17,000 nt of DNA, from positions 1-17,000 of the forward strand of contig VGAU01000008.1 in assembly GCA_016870675.1 (NCBI GenBank), written 5' to 3'. The translations under genes and the position numbers were made by a program. How positions within the stretch are numbered: the stretch's first letter is position 1; each line of letters begins with the position of its first letter. The stretch is from Actinomycetota bacterium. GTDB taxonomy: Bacteria; Actinomycetota; Humimicrobiia; Humimicrobiales; Humimicrobiaceae. The notes below the pieces were generated by a model. It did no database searches. It saw only the letters and a list, made by a program, of their open reading frames with translations, and had not been told where the DNA came from. This document shows positions 7,032 through 14,464 of the stretch, piece by piece.

Positions 7032-8998
7032 TGAATTATTTAATTACGGTTTTATTCTTAATTATTTGGATTGTATCAATTTTCGGATATGGCCTTTTAG
7101 TTCCAGCTTTTTTAAAACATTTAAAAATTCAATTTAACTTTGAACAACCTTATTCATCCACAATAATTGGATTATCAGGTTTTATTTTTATTTATTTTTT
7201 AAGTTCAATAATTAATTTCTTTTTACCACTAAATAAATACGTTGCATTAATTATTCTGATTTTTGGGATTATTATACTGATTTTAAATAGAAAAAAAGTT
7301 GTATTACTTTTTAAAAAAGATGATATTGTCCTTATAATATCTCTATTAATTTTTACTTGTTTCATACCTTTCAGGTGGCTTCAATATTATGATACCGGCT
7401 TATATCATCTTCAAGCAATTAAATGGTTTAGCAGCGTAAAATTACCAATTGGACTTGCGAATTTAATTTCAAGAATTGGCTTTAATAGTTCATGGTTTAC
7501 AATTAATGCAATTGTCGAGCAGCCAGTTTTATTATTAAAAGTTCCATTTTTTATTTCAAATGCAATCTGTATTTTTTATTACGGGATAAATATTGTTTTT
7601 TCATTTAGGGAATTAATTAAGAAAAATATAAAATTATCTAATGTATTTTGTGCACTGACTATAATTCCCTGGCTGCTAAATGCTATCAGCTCTTCCTCAT
7701 CGTCTTCTGCACCAGATTCTCCTGTTATTTTTTTTACTTTTATTATAATAATTTTGATTATAAGTTTATTTGAAAAGATAGAAAAAAATAGTCATCTTTT
7801 TATTTTTATTTCTATTTTTTCTTTTTTCGCAATAACTTTAAAAATATCTTCAATTATATTGGTACTGTCAATTCCGGTTATTTTATTTATGAATTTTTTT
7901 TCAAAAAACAGGAATTTTATAAATAGAAATGAAATTATTGCAGGCTTTTTATTTTCATTATTTTTAATTCCATGGATAATCACAGGAATATTTATTTCCG
8001 GCTATTTGATTTTCCCAATTAATTTTTCAAGAATCAACTCTCTAAATTGGGCGGTACCTGGTAAAATTGCAAGAGATTTACAAGAAAATATTGAAATATG
8101 GGCAAAAGCTCCAGGAACTAATTCACCAATTATTTTTACGAATTACCATTGGTTTAAAGACTGGATAACCAGATTTACTATTTTTAACAAGATAGTTGTT
8201 ATTCTAATTATTTTTTGCTTAATTCTTCAGGTATTCTATCTTATTAAAAAAAATATAAATAAATATTCTTTAAATGATAAAACCGCTTACAGATTACCAT
8301 TAATAATTTCAATTATAGGCGTAGTATTTTGGTTTTTAAACGCTCCAAATATGCGTTTTGGGAGTGGTTACGTCTTCTCTTTATTGCTCCTGCTGATAGG
8401 CTATAACATTTATAGTATTAATCTGATAAATAATTTACATATTTTCTTTTTTAAGATAAAGAATAATAGAAAATATAATTTAATTAAAAAAATTATACTA
8501 ACTGCAGGAATAATTTTACTATTTTTAGCTTTTATATTCTTATTTTTTAAAAAATTAGAACATCCTCTATTATACTTTATAGCATTTATCAAAAATAAAG
8601 AAATAAATGCTTCCTGGATAATAAAATTAAAATTAATTTTTTATATTTTCTTAATTTTAGGAATTATAATTACCTTTATCAGTTTTTTGTTATTAAAGAA
8701 AAAAAATATGTTTTTAAACAGCACTATTGCTTTAATTTTTATAATATTATTAAATCTTGTTATAACTGAAAGTTATTTTTTTTACTTTAAAGAATTTATG
8801 GGATATCCTACTGCAAATAAGTTCACGGAGGTTCCTATAAAAATTGAAAGAAATGTGTACAATCACTTTGTATATGTTTCCATTGACTCTGATCAACTTT
8901 GGGATTCCCCACTTTTCTCTACTACTGAATTTAATAAAAATTTAAGAATAGTAAATGGTAAAAGCAATTCCAGGATTAAGTTTTGGATTGAAGAATAG
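7031..8998 (+). CDS. Large polytopic membrane protein, LIC_10190-like (putative GT-C glycosyltransferase)
   Basis: A 655-residue protein with roughly 14 hydrophobic segments. After four N-terminal helices comes a loop reading YYDTGLYHLQAIKWF with LPIGLANL and FNSSWF close behind; together with the C-terminal DQLWDSPL and NLRIVNGKS, this is the pattern I associate with the LIC_10190 membrane-protein family, which has GT-C-like topology. The acidic first loop would carry the catalytic Asp of a lipid-phosphate-sugar-dependent transferase. Oddities: a run of seven serines (220-226) followed by APDSP, and Leu and Ser/Thr where I recall a Cys pair (CW...PCT) in the C-terminal tail. Start: first ATG after an in-frame TAA at 6992, with no Shine-Dalgarno and within a hairpin arm. 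Extremely AT-rich (9 G+C in 8641-8700). Acts in the cytoplasmic membrane; exact reaction not established. Confidence 0.75.
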   Translation: MNYLITVLFLIIWIVSIFGYGLLVPAFLKHLKIQFNFEQPYSSTIIGLSGFIFIYFLSSIINFFLPLNKYVALIILIFGIIILILNRKKVVLLFKKDDIVLIISLLIFTCFIPFRWLQYYDTGLYHLQAIKWFSSVKLPIGLANLISRIGFNSSWFTINAIVEQPVLLLKVPFFISNAICIFYYGINIVFSFRELIKKNIKLSNVFCALTIIPWLLNAISSSSSSSAPDSPVIFFTFIIIILIISLFEKIEKNSHLFIFISIFSFFAITLKISSIILVLSIPVILFMNFFSKNRNFINRNEIIAGFLFSLFLIPWIITGIFISGYLIFPINFSRINSLNWAVPGKIARDLQENIEIWAKAPGTNSPIIFTNYHWFKDWITRFTIFNKIVVILIIFCLILQVFYLIKKNINKYSLNDKTAYRLPLIISIIGVVFWFLNAPNMRFGSGYVFSLLLLLIGYNIYSINLINNLHIFFFKIKNNRKYNLIKKIILTAGIILLFLAFIFLFFKKLEHPLLYFIAFIKNKEINASWIIKLKLIFYIFLILGIIITFISFLLLKKKNMFLNSTIALIFIILLNLVITESYFFYFKEFMGYPTANKFTEVPIKIERNVYNHFVYVSIDSDQLWDSPLFSTTEFNKNLRIVNGKSNSRIKFWIEE

Positions 8999-9064
8999 CA
9001 TTTTGTAAAGAGGTTTGCTGAAGCAATAACTATGACTTCCGGTAGAAAAGATTTTAGTTAACAA
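8999..9064 (+). other. 66 bp gap with an in-frame open tail after the stop
   Basis: After the TAG that ends the membrane protein, the same frame stays open for 20 codons (HFVKRFAEAITMTSGRKDFS) to a TAA at 9059-9061, 3 bases before the next ATG. Its base composition looks less AT-rich than the gene before it. It could be chance, or the worn end of a displaced gene at a recombination junction. No promoter, terminator or Shine-Dalgarno is convincing here. Confidence 0.3.
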
Positions 9065-9766
9065 ATGAAACTGTCAATAATAATTCCTGTATATAACGAG
9101 CATAAAACAATTGAAAGCTTGGTCAATAAAGTTTTAGGGGTGGATTTAGGCAATATAAAGAAAGAGATTATTATAGTTGATGATGGCTCAAAAGATAAGA
9201 CAACTGATGTATTAAAATCAAAAATAGAACCTATTGTTTCAAAAATAATATATAAACAAAAAAATGAAGGCAAGGGTGCAGCTCTTCGCACCGGCTTCCA
9301 AAATGCAACCGGAGACTATGTCATAGTTCAGGATGCAGATCTTGAATATGACCCAAACGAATACAGCTTGCTCTTAAAGCCTGTCCTTGACGGGTTTGCT
9401 GATGTAGTTTACGGCTCCCGTTTTATTGGAGGAAAACCTCACAGAGTGTTATTTTACTGGCACTCCAGAGGCAATATTTTTCTGACTAATCTGACCAATA
9501 TGTTTACCAATTATAATTTTACCGATATGGAAACCTGCTATAAACTTTTTAAAAAAGAAATTTTAGATAAAATAAATATTAAAGAAAATCGCTTTGGGTT
9601 TGAGCCTGAAGTTACTATTAAATTATCACGTTTAAATTGCAGAGTTTGTGAAGTAGGCATATCTTATTACGGCAGGACATATGAAGAAGGTAAGAAAATT
9701 AACTGGAAAGATGGGCTTAGGGCATTATACGTTATTTTAAAATATGGAATATTTAAAAGAAAATAG
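9065..9766 (+). CDS. DPM1-like polyprenyl-phosphate glycosyltransferase (GT2)
   Basis: A compact 233-residue GT-A enzyme of the dolichyl/polyprenyl-phosphate mannose or glucose synthase type. Motifs in order: LSIIIPVYNEHKTIE (3-17), EIIIVDDGSKDKT (34-46), NEGKGAALRTGF (67-78), VQDADLEYDP (88-97, the DXD metal site), VYGSRF, and TDMETCYKLF with ENRFGFEPEVTIKL, a hallmark of this subgroup. It has no transmembrane helices, unlike the other polyprenyl-type GT2 upstream; the length suits the soluble DPM1/Ppm1 class. The reaction expected is NDP-hexose plus polyprenyl phosphate giving polyprenyl-phosphate hexose at the inner membrane face. The next gene, 13 bp on, is a GT-C membrane enzyme that would need exactly such a donor, so the two probably act as a pair. 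The start is fixed by the N-terminal motif; no Shine-Dalgarno. Confidence 0.92.
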   Translation: MKLSIIIPVYNEHKTIESLVNKVLGVDLGNIKKEIIIVDDGSKDKTTDVLKSKIEPIVSKIIYKQKNEGKGAALRTGFQNATGDYVIVQDADLEYDPNEYSLLLKPVLDGFADVVYGSRFIGGKPHRVLFYWHSRGNIFLTNLTNMFTNYNFTDMETCYKLFKKEILDKINIKENRFGFEPEVTIKLSRLNCRVCEVGISYYGRTYEEGKKINWKDGLRALYVILKYGIFKRK

Positions 9767-9779
9767 TTGATAGTTTGGC

Positions 9780-12329
9780 ATGAATTCTCCACACTACATA
9801 TTGATAATTAAAGATTTGTTAAAATTATTTACGCCCTTTTTTATTCTTGTATTTTCTTCCTATTTTTTTACAAAGTTATTTAAAATTGAAAACTTAACCG
9901 ACAGGCTATTTGGAATATTTTTATTTGGCTGGGCACAAATAATTCTATCAGTTGAAATACTTTCTCTCTTTAAAGCATTGAACCTGCAAAATCTTTATTT
10001 TGCACATTCAATTTTTTTAATAATTTCAGTACTGCTTTGTTTGGTAAAAAGAAAAAAATTAAAAATCAATTTCAAATTAATTTGGACTGGCATCAGAAGC
10101 TTTTTCCAGGGAATTCAATTAAACAGAATTTTTAAAACAATTATAATTGTCTGGTTGGTTATTGTTCTTATAACAATTATTTATTTTGGCCTGAACATAC
10201 CACCCTATGAATATGATGCCATGACCTACCATCTTACCAGGGCAGCTTTCTGGATGCAAAATCACACAATTAATCATTATTATACTTATGATATCAGACA
10301 GACAGTATTTCCGGTAAACACTGAAATAGGTCAGTTATGGATAATGATGTTTACCAAATCCGACAGCCTTGTTTTTTTGGTCCAGTTCTTCTCTTTTATT
10401 TTTTGTCTGCTGGTAATATATAAAATATTGAGGCTTCTTAATTTTAATAAAGGCATAAGTATATTTTCTGTATTTGTCTTTGCCTGTCTTGATGAGGTTT
10501 TACTGCAGTCCAATAATCCGCAGAATGATTTGACTTCAGCAGTTTTTATAGGGTTAACACTTTATTTTATGATTAAATCTTTCAAAGAAAGAAATCCAGG
10601 TTTAATAAATTCAAGTTCAGTTTCAACCAGCACAACTAATATAAATTTATTTGTTATAGATAAGCCATCTTTAAATTTGTTTTCACTTGTTTGTATAGGA
10701 ATGGCTTCAGGTATAGCTATAGGTGTAAAGGGGTATGTTTATTTATATATTTTAGGTCTTATAGTTTTTGGTCTGATTTATGGGAAACAAAATAAAGCCA
10801 AATATGTAAAAGTTGGTTATATTTTATTGTTCTCTGTGATAGGTATTGTCTTGTTTGCCGGCTATAACCTTGTAGCTAATTACATAGATTACGGTAATCC
10901 GATTGTAGATGATACAACTTCCGGATTTATGAGAATTGCTAATCCCACTATAAAAACTTTTATTTCAAATACATTAAGACACATTTTTTCTTTTTATCAG
11001 TTAAATGGCCAGGATTTTAACACTATTGGTCTTTTAAATCAGAAGATATTTTACAGTATACATAATTTGCTTCACATTAATATTCCTTCAGAAATTATAG
11101 ATAGGGCAAATTTCCCATTTTATTTTTCAGGTAATCCAATCCATTCAGATCTTTCATATTTTGGACCAATAGGGTATTTCTTTATACTGCCATCTTTAAT
11201 TTACTGCACTTTATTCTTTGCCATTGATAAAAGTCTTAGGCAAAACAAAGCTTATTTTAATAAATTTAAAGATTGTGTAATTATATCTGTTGTTCCAATC
11301 GTTTATTTTATATCTTATGTCACAATATTTAAGTGGCAGCCATGGTGTGGAAGATTTTATATGGGATTTATGCTTATTTTAATGGTTGTTTTTGCGCTAT
11401 TTATGGATATTTTAGGTAAATATAAAAAGATAATAGCCTTTTTAATAATAGCCTTTTTAATAGTTTTTATTTCTGTTTTTAATTCTTTTTATGTCCTATA
11501 TAAAAATTCTAAAATAAATATGTTTAGCAAAAACGGCAAATCTATTTTTTCAGTAGATTATAACGAGAGGAGATATTTTAATTTTGGTGATATGGGAGAA
11601 CAATTTTTAGATTTAAAAAATCTTGTAGATGAGAAAATAAATCAAAAATCAAATCTTGGAATCAGCCTTTCTTCAGTTGATTGGCCATATATTTTATTTG
11701 GGGATAAGTATGAAAGATATGTAAAATATATCCCGAGAGAAGAAATATTAAATAAGGACATTGATAAGATTTTAAAAGATAATAATTTAGATGGAATTTT
11801 GATTAAGTCAAAAGTAAAAGAATTTGGTTCTCCTGATATGGATAATATACTTTACAGGTATGATACTTATGAAAAATTGGTGGATAAACAACTTTTAAAA
11901 ATAGATTATAAAAATTATAAAGATTATTTAAAGCCTTTAAATCAATGCCAGATTTCGGATGTAAATGATAAAATCTGGATAAAGGTTTCCGGGGACGACT
12001 CAAGTCTGGAATTTAATTTCCCTGAGCAATCTAAAAATAATTCTTATTTAATTGTCTTAAAAATCGATGCCCCGGTTGATTGTTTTGTCCAATTATTTTA
12101 TAAACTGACAGGGCAAAATTATTCAGAGGAAAATAGCCGGAAGGCAAATATAAAAATCGGTGAAGACAATCTTGTTTATTTCTTTTTAAGAAATTCAGGA
12201 GAAATACAGTCTATAAGACTTGATCCTGTTAATGTTCCGTATGATACCAAAATAAAGTTTATTGAGATAAGCAGATTAAAGGATTTAAAATTTGATATTT
12301 TAAACGATTATTTGTTAAATTATAAATGA
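9780..12329 (+). CDS. Polytopic GT-C (GT39-like) glycosyltransferase with large C-terminal ectodomain
   Basis: An 849-residue protein: about 12 hydrophobic segments up to around residue 575, then some 270 soluble residues. The first large loop reads PPYEYDAMTYHLTRAAFWMQN (141-161), with Asp146 in the place of the catalytic acid of GT39/PMT-like enzymes, and FPVNTEIGQL nearby; a later loop has SNNPQNDLTSAVF (244-256). A Ser/Thr-rich stretch lies near 273-287. The soluble part ends in a domain with beta-sandwich features and an 'RLDPVNVPYDTKIKFIEI' strand pair, as in carbohydrate-binding ectodomains attached to such transferases. Expected role: transfer of a sugar from a polyprenyl-phosphate donor, probably supplied by the DPM1-like neighbour, to a glycan or protein outside the membrane. 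The stop overlaps the next ATG (ATGA). Acceptor and sugar unknown. Confidence 0.82.
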   Translation: MNSPHYILIIKDLLKLFTPFFILVFSSYFFTKLFKIENLTDRLFGIFLFGWAQIILSVEILSLFKALNLQNLYFAHSIFLIISVLLCLVKRKKLKINFKLIWTGIRSFFQGIQLNRIFKTIIIVWLVIVLITIIYFGLNIPPYEYDAMTYHLTRAAFWMQNHTINHYYTYDIRQTVFPVNTEIGQLWIMMFTKSDSLVFLVQFFSFIFCLLVIYKILRLLNFNKGISIFSVFVFACLDEVLLQSNNPQNDLTSAVFIGLTLYFMIKSFKERNPGLINSSSVSTSTTNINLFVIDKPSLNLFSLVCIGMASGIAIGVKGYVYLYILGLIVFGLIYGKQNKAKYVKVGYILLFSVIGIVLFAGYNLVANYIDYGNPIVDDTTSGFMRIANPTIKTFISNTLRHIFSFYQLNGQDFNTIGLLNQKIFYSIHNLLHINIPSEIIDRANFPFYFSGNPIHSDLSYFGPIGYFFILPSLIYCTLFFAIDKSLRQNKAYFNKFKDCVIISVVPIVYFISYVTIFKWQPWCGRFYMGFMLILMVVFALFMDILGKYKKIIAFLIIAFLIVFISVFNSFYVLYKNSKINMFSKNGKSIFSVDYNERRYFNFGDMGEQFLDLKNLVDEKINQKSNLGISLSSVDWPYILFGDKYERYVKYIPREEILNKDIDKILKDNNLDGILIKSKVKEFGSPDMDNILYRYDTYEKLVDKQLLKIDYKNYKDYLKPLNQCQISDVNDKIWIKVSGDDSSLEFNFPEQSKNNSYLIVLKIDAPVDCFVQLFYKLTGQNYSEENSRKANIKIGEDNLVYFFLRNSGEIQSIRLDPVNVPYDTKIKFIEISRLKDLKFDILNDYLLNYK
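11431..11460 (+). repeat. 15 bp tandem duplication inside a transmembrane helix
   Basis: Two perfect adjacent copies of TAATAGCCTTTTTAA (11431-11445 and 11446-11460). They encode a repeated five-residue IAFLI unit inside a hydrophobic segment of the 849-residue GT-C protein, lengthening the helix without changing frame. It is probably a slippage duplication and the function is likely unaffected. Confidence 0.75.
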
Positions 12330-12610
12330 TATTAGACTTTTATACTTCTGAGGAGCCGGTATATCTTTATTATGCATATTACTATTTTCCACAGTCAGAA
12401 AATTTTATAAAAATTAAAAAAGAATATAATGAGAATAATAAAAATTATTATATAGATCTATTTAAGGACTTAAAAGATGAAAGAATATGGATAATTTTTC
12501 CGTTTAATACTCCGGAAGAAAATACTGTTTTAGATATGTTAAATCTTAGATATATGAAATTTAATGAATTTAAAAGTACAGCAAGCATTTATCTCTTTAA
12601 TCCAAATTAA
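12326..12610 (+). CDS. Small ORF resembling a detached GT39-type C-terminal domain
   Basis: A 94-residue acidic/aromatic protein starting MILDFYTSEEPVYLYY. Its pattern — 'PVYVYY' strand, a helical middle, an 'RIWIIF' strand (DERIWIIFPFN), a helix containing a leucine pair, and a final 'ASIYLFN' strand — matches my memory of the soluble C-terminal domain of some GT39-like membrane transferases (PVYVYY...RVWVLFSH...lYLYD). No transmembrane segment or signal peptide is present, so the product would stay in the cytoplasm although the family domain is normally outside. The ATG overlaps the preceding TGA by 4 bp, and an in-frame TAA sits immediately before it (12323-12325), so the start is well bounded. 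Either a remnant of a deleted GT39 gene, or a separately translated partner of the flanking GT-C proteins. Coding is likely; function unproven. Confidence 0.55.
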   Translation: MILDFYTSEEPVYLYYAYYYFPQSENFIKIKKEYNENNKNYYIDLFKDLKDERIWIIFPFNTPEENTVLDMLNLRYMKFNEFKSTASIYLFNPN

Positions 12611-12763
12611 ATTTATATTTCTTAAATAAATCAAATGAAGTACTGTAGTTGGGTTTTGAATTTGAAAAAAATGAAAACTAAGATCAAATTTTATTCATTG
12701 TTATTAAAATGGTTATTATATAAAATCTACTAAAAAGCTTTTAACATTCTTATATTTTTCTTA
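12611..12763 (+). other. 153 bp AT-rich gap
   Basis: The gap before the next membrane protein contains a 32-codon open frame at 12635-12733 (MKYCSWVLNLKKMK...) that is Lys/Leu-rich and resembles nothing I know, plus the short palindrome AAAAGCTTTT at 12733-12742. No convincing promoter, terminator or Shine-Dalgarno is seen. If the 94-residue ORF upstream is a relic, this gap may be part of the same deletion scar. Confidence 0.35.
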
Positions 12764-14299
12764 ATGGCGAATATTTGTTCAAAACTAAAAAATAACAAGC
12801 TCTTCTTGATCACAATAATAATCTTTATTTTTGCCTTTTTTATTGTCAGGCCATACTTTATGCAGGAAAGAGGTCTTTTATATGGTGGTGATGATACAGG
12901 TTATTTTGCACATGCAACCTCTTTAGCATTTTTTCAGTTTCCTGACTATTCAAAGGAATATTTTAATGTTGGTGGTGAGTATCCAATGCATAGCATTGGA
13001 CCGGGAATAATGGCTTATCCTTTTGTCTTTTCTTTTTCATTGATAGACAGGCTGCAGAACTCTCCAATAGTTGAAAAAAGAGATATAAGTAATATTATAC
13101 ACAGCTGGACTTTATTTGGTTTTATTATTTCGACTATGTTTTATTTTTACTTTGGGGTTGTTTTATTATATAAAGCATTAAACTTCTGTTTTGAAGAAAG
13201 AATAAGCTTTTTTACTATTCTCTTTATGATTCTATTTCAGTTTTTCCCCTTATATGTATTCAGAAGACCAGTTCTTTCCCACATCTATGAATTTTTCTTG
13301 CAAGCTGTCCTAATCTATATTCTTTTGAAAGATTTCAAGACTAAATTTTTGGATAATGTTAAATGGTGGCTATCAGTTTTGATAGGAATAATTGTTGGAC
13401 TGATTACTTTAGTAAGAATAAATGATTTATTTTTTTCACTGGTGTGGCCTATAGTTATTTTTTGTTTCAGAGATAATTTTATTTTTAAAAAATATTATAA
13501 GAGTTTAATCACTATTTATTTAACTGCCCTAATTATAATATTATTATTTAAATTACCGTTAAATATTGTTTATGGTTACGAAGCCTATTTTTCCTCAGGT
13601 TTGGCAGGTATTTTTAGTTTCGAAGGATTTTTATTTTATTTGAAATGTTTGATTAAAATATTTATAGGATTAGACTGGGGATTAATATTTACAGCTCCTT
13701 TTTTAGTATTTTCAATTTTTTATTCTTTTATTGCAAAATATAATTTAAAAAAACAAATATTAATAATTTTAATACCAGTAATTGTAAATTTTTATGCATA
13801 TTTTCGAGGTTTTGGTGGGTGGTACGGCTATAGAATAATATTTTTCTCTATTGCTCCCCTCCTTATAATTCCATTTGCTGATTTTCTACAAAAAAGTATG
13901 AAAAAAATTAATCCAAAACTTTTACTGGCTGGTTTATCTGTAATATCCATTTATCCGATTTTATCAATGCTAAGTTATGAAGGAATAGTAAAAATGACAG
14001 AATGCTATTATAGTCCTGTCGTAAGAAATTACTATCATATTGATATATGGACGGTTATTTTTAGCAATCCAAAAGATTATATAACAAGCATTTTAAAAGG
14101 TGGACCTTTATTTATAATATATTTATTTTCTAAGGTTTTTGGCTTTTTTAAAAATCTGCCTCAAGCTGTACAAGAAAAATATATAACTTTTAGATTAGAT
14201 GTTCTAATTAAGAGTGTATTGCTTTATATTATTCCCTTTATAATGTATTTTTTTGTAAGAATTTTTAAGTTTGAGAAGAAGAAAAACTATCATAAATAA
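12764..14299 (+). CDS. Polytopic GT-C-like membrane glycosyltransferase
   Basis: A 511-residue protein with about 12 hydrophobic segments. One N-terminal helix (13-29) is followed by the loop LLYGGDDTGYFAHATSLAF (38-56); the DD pair at 43-44 sits where GT-C transferases carry their catalytic acid. GPGIMAYPFVF (79-89) and a second loop with RRPVLSHIYEF follow, and FRGFGGWYGYRIIFF lies in a late loop, as in GT39/GT83-type enzymes. A basic C-terminal tail (FKFEKKKNYHK) fits a cytoplasmic end. There is no large ectodomain. Expected role: transfer of a sugar from a polyprenyl-phosphate carrier outside the cytoplasmic membrane. The ATG has no Shine-Dalgarno; an in-frame TAA lies shortly upstream, so the N-terminus cannot be much longer. 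Sugar and acceptor unknown. Confidence 0.75.
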   Translation: MANICSKLKNNKLFLITIIIFIFAFFIVRPYFMQERGLLYGGDDTGYFAHATSLAFFQFPDYSKEYFNVGGEYPMHSIGPGIMAYPFVFSFSLIDRLQNSPIVEKRDISNIIHSWTLFGFIISTMFYFYFGVVLLYKALNFCFEERISFFTILFMILFQFFPLYVFRRPVLSHIYEFFLQAVLIYILLKDFKTKFLDNVKWWLSVLIGIIVGLITLVRINDLFFSLVWPIVIFCFRDNFIFKKYYKSLITIYLTALIIILLFKLPLNIVYGYEAYFSSGLAGIFSFEGFLFYLKCLIKIFIGLDWGLIFTAPFLVFSIFYSFIAKYNLKKQILIILIPVIVNFYAYFRGFGGWYGYRIIFFSIAPLLIIPFADFLQKSMKKINPKLLLAGLSVISIYPILSMLSYEGIVKMTECYYSPVVRNYYHIDIWTVIFSNPKDYITSILKGGPLFIIYLFSKVFGFFKNLPQAVQEKYITFRLDVLIKSVLLYIIPFIMYFFVRIFKFEKKKNYHK

Positions 14300-14464
14300 T
14301 AAATAGCATTAAAAGTAAAGTAAATTTTTTATTTGTAAAATAAAAAAAATAAATACAAAAAAATTATTAAAGGGGCGCATGTGAAATATATAGGATTAGA
14401 TAATATTTTGTAAATTATTGATTTTTGATAATTTTCATTGTAAGTTATTGGATAAGATATCATT
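14300..14464 (+). other. 165 bp AT-rich gap before the flippase gene
   Basis: This is the longest gap in the window and the most likely place for an internal transcription break. It contains an A/T-only hairpin (arms 14325-14334 and 14338-14347) and one GC-rich blip, AGGGG at 14371-14375, which is a good Shine-Dalgarno match placed 5 bases before a GTG that opens only a 10-codon frame (14381-14413, VKYIGLDNIL). TTGATT at 14418 followed 17 bases later by TAAGTT is a weak promoter-like pair, not strong enough to annotate separately. Confidence 0.4.

Noticed and set aside
6925..7137. A 70-codon open frame starting with TTG over the stop of the GT2 gene
   Set aside because: It overlaps the first 107 bases of the membrane-protein gene in another frame, crosses the nested inverted repeat, and its sequence resembles no domain I know; the overlapping frame has a clear family signature.
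10616..10660. Ser/Thr-rich stretch in the 849-residue protein as a repeat or glycosylation tract
   Set aside because: It is short and without periodicity; most simply a variable loop between two helices.
12635..12733. 32-codon open frame between the small ORF and the third GT-C gene
   Set aside because: No ribosome-binding sequence, no recognisable motif, and a length expected by chance in sequence this AT-rich.
14325..14347. A/T-only hairpin with 10 bp arms and a 3-base loop as a terminator
   Set aside because: There is no G+C in the stem and the downstream sequence is A-rich, not a T run, so it does not meet the form of an intrinsic terminator.
14418..14446. Promoter-like TTGATT, 17 bases, TAAGTT before the flippase gene
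   Set aside because: The -10 half is poor and such pairs are frequent by chance in this base composition.
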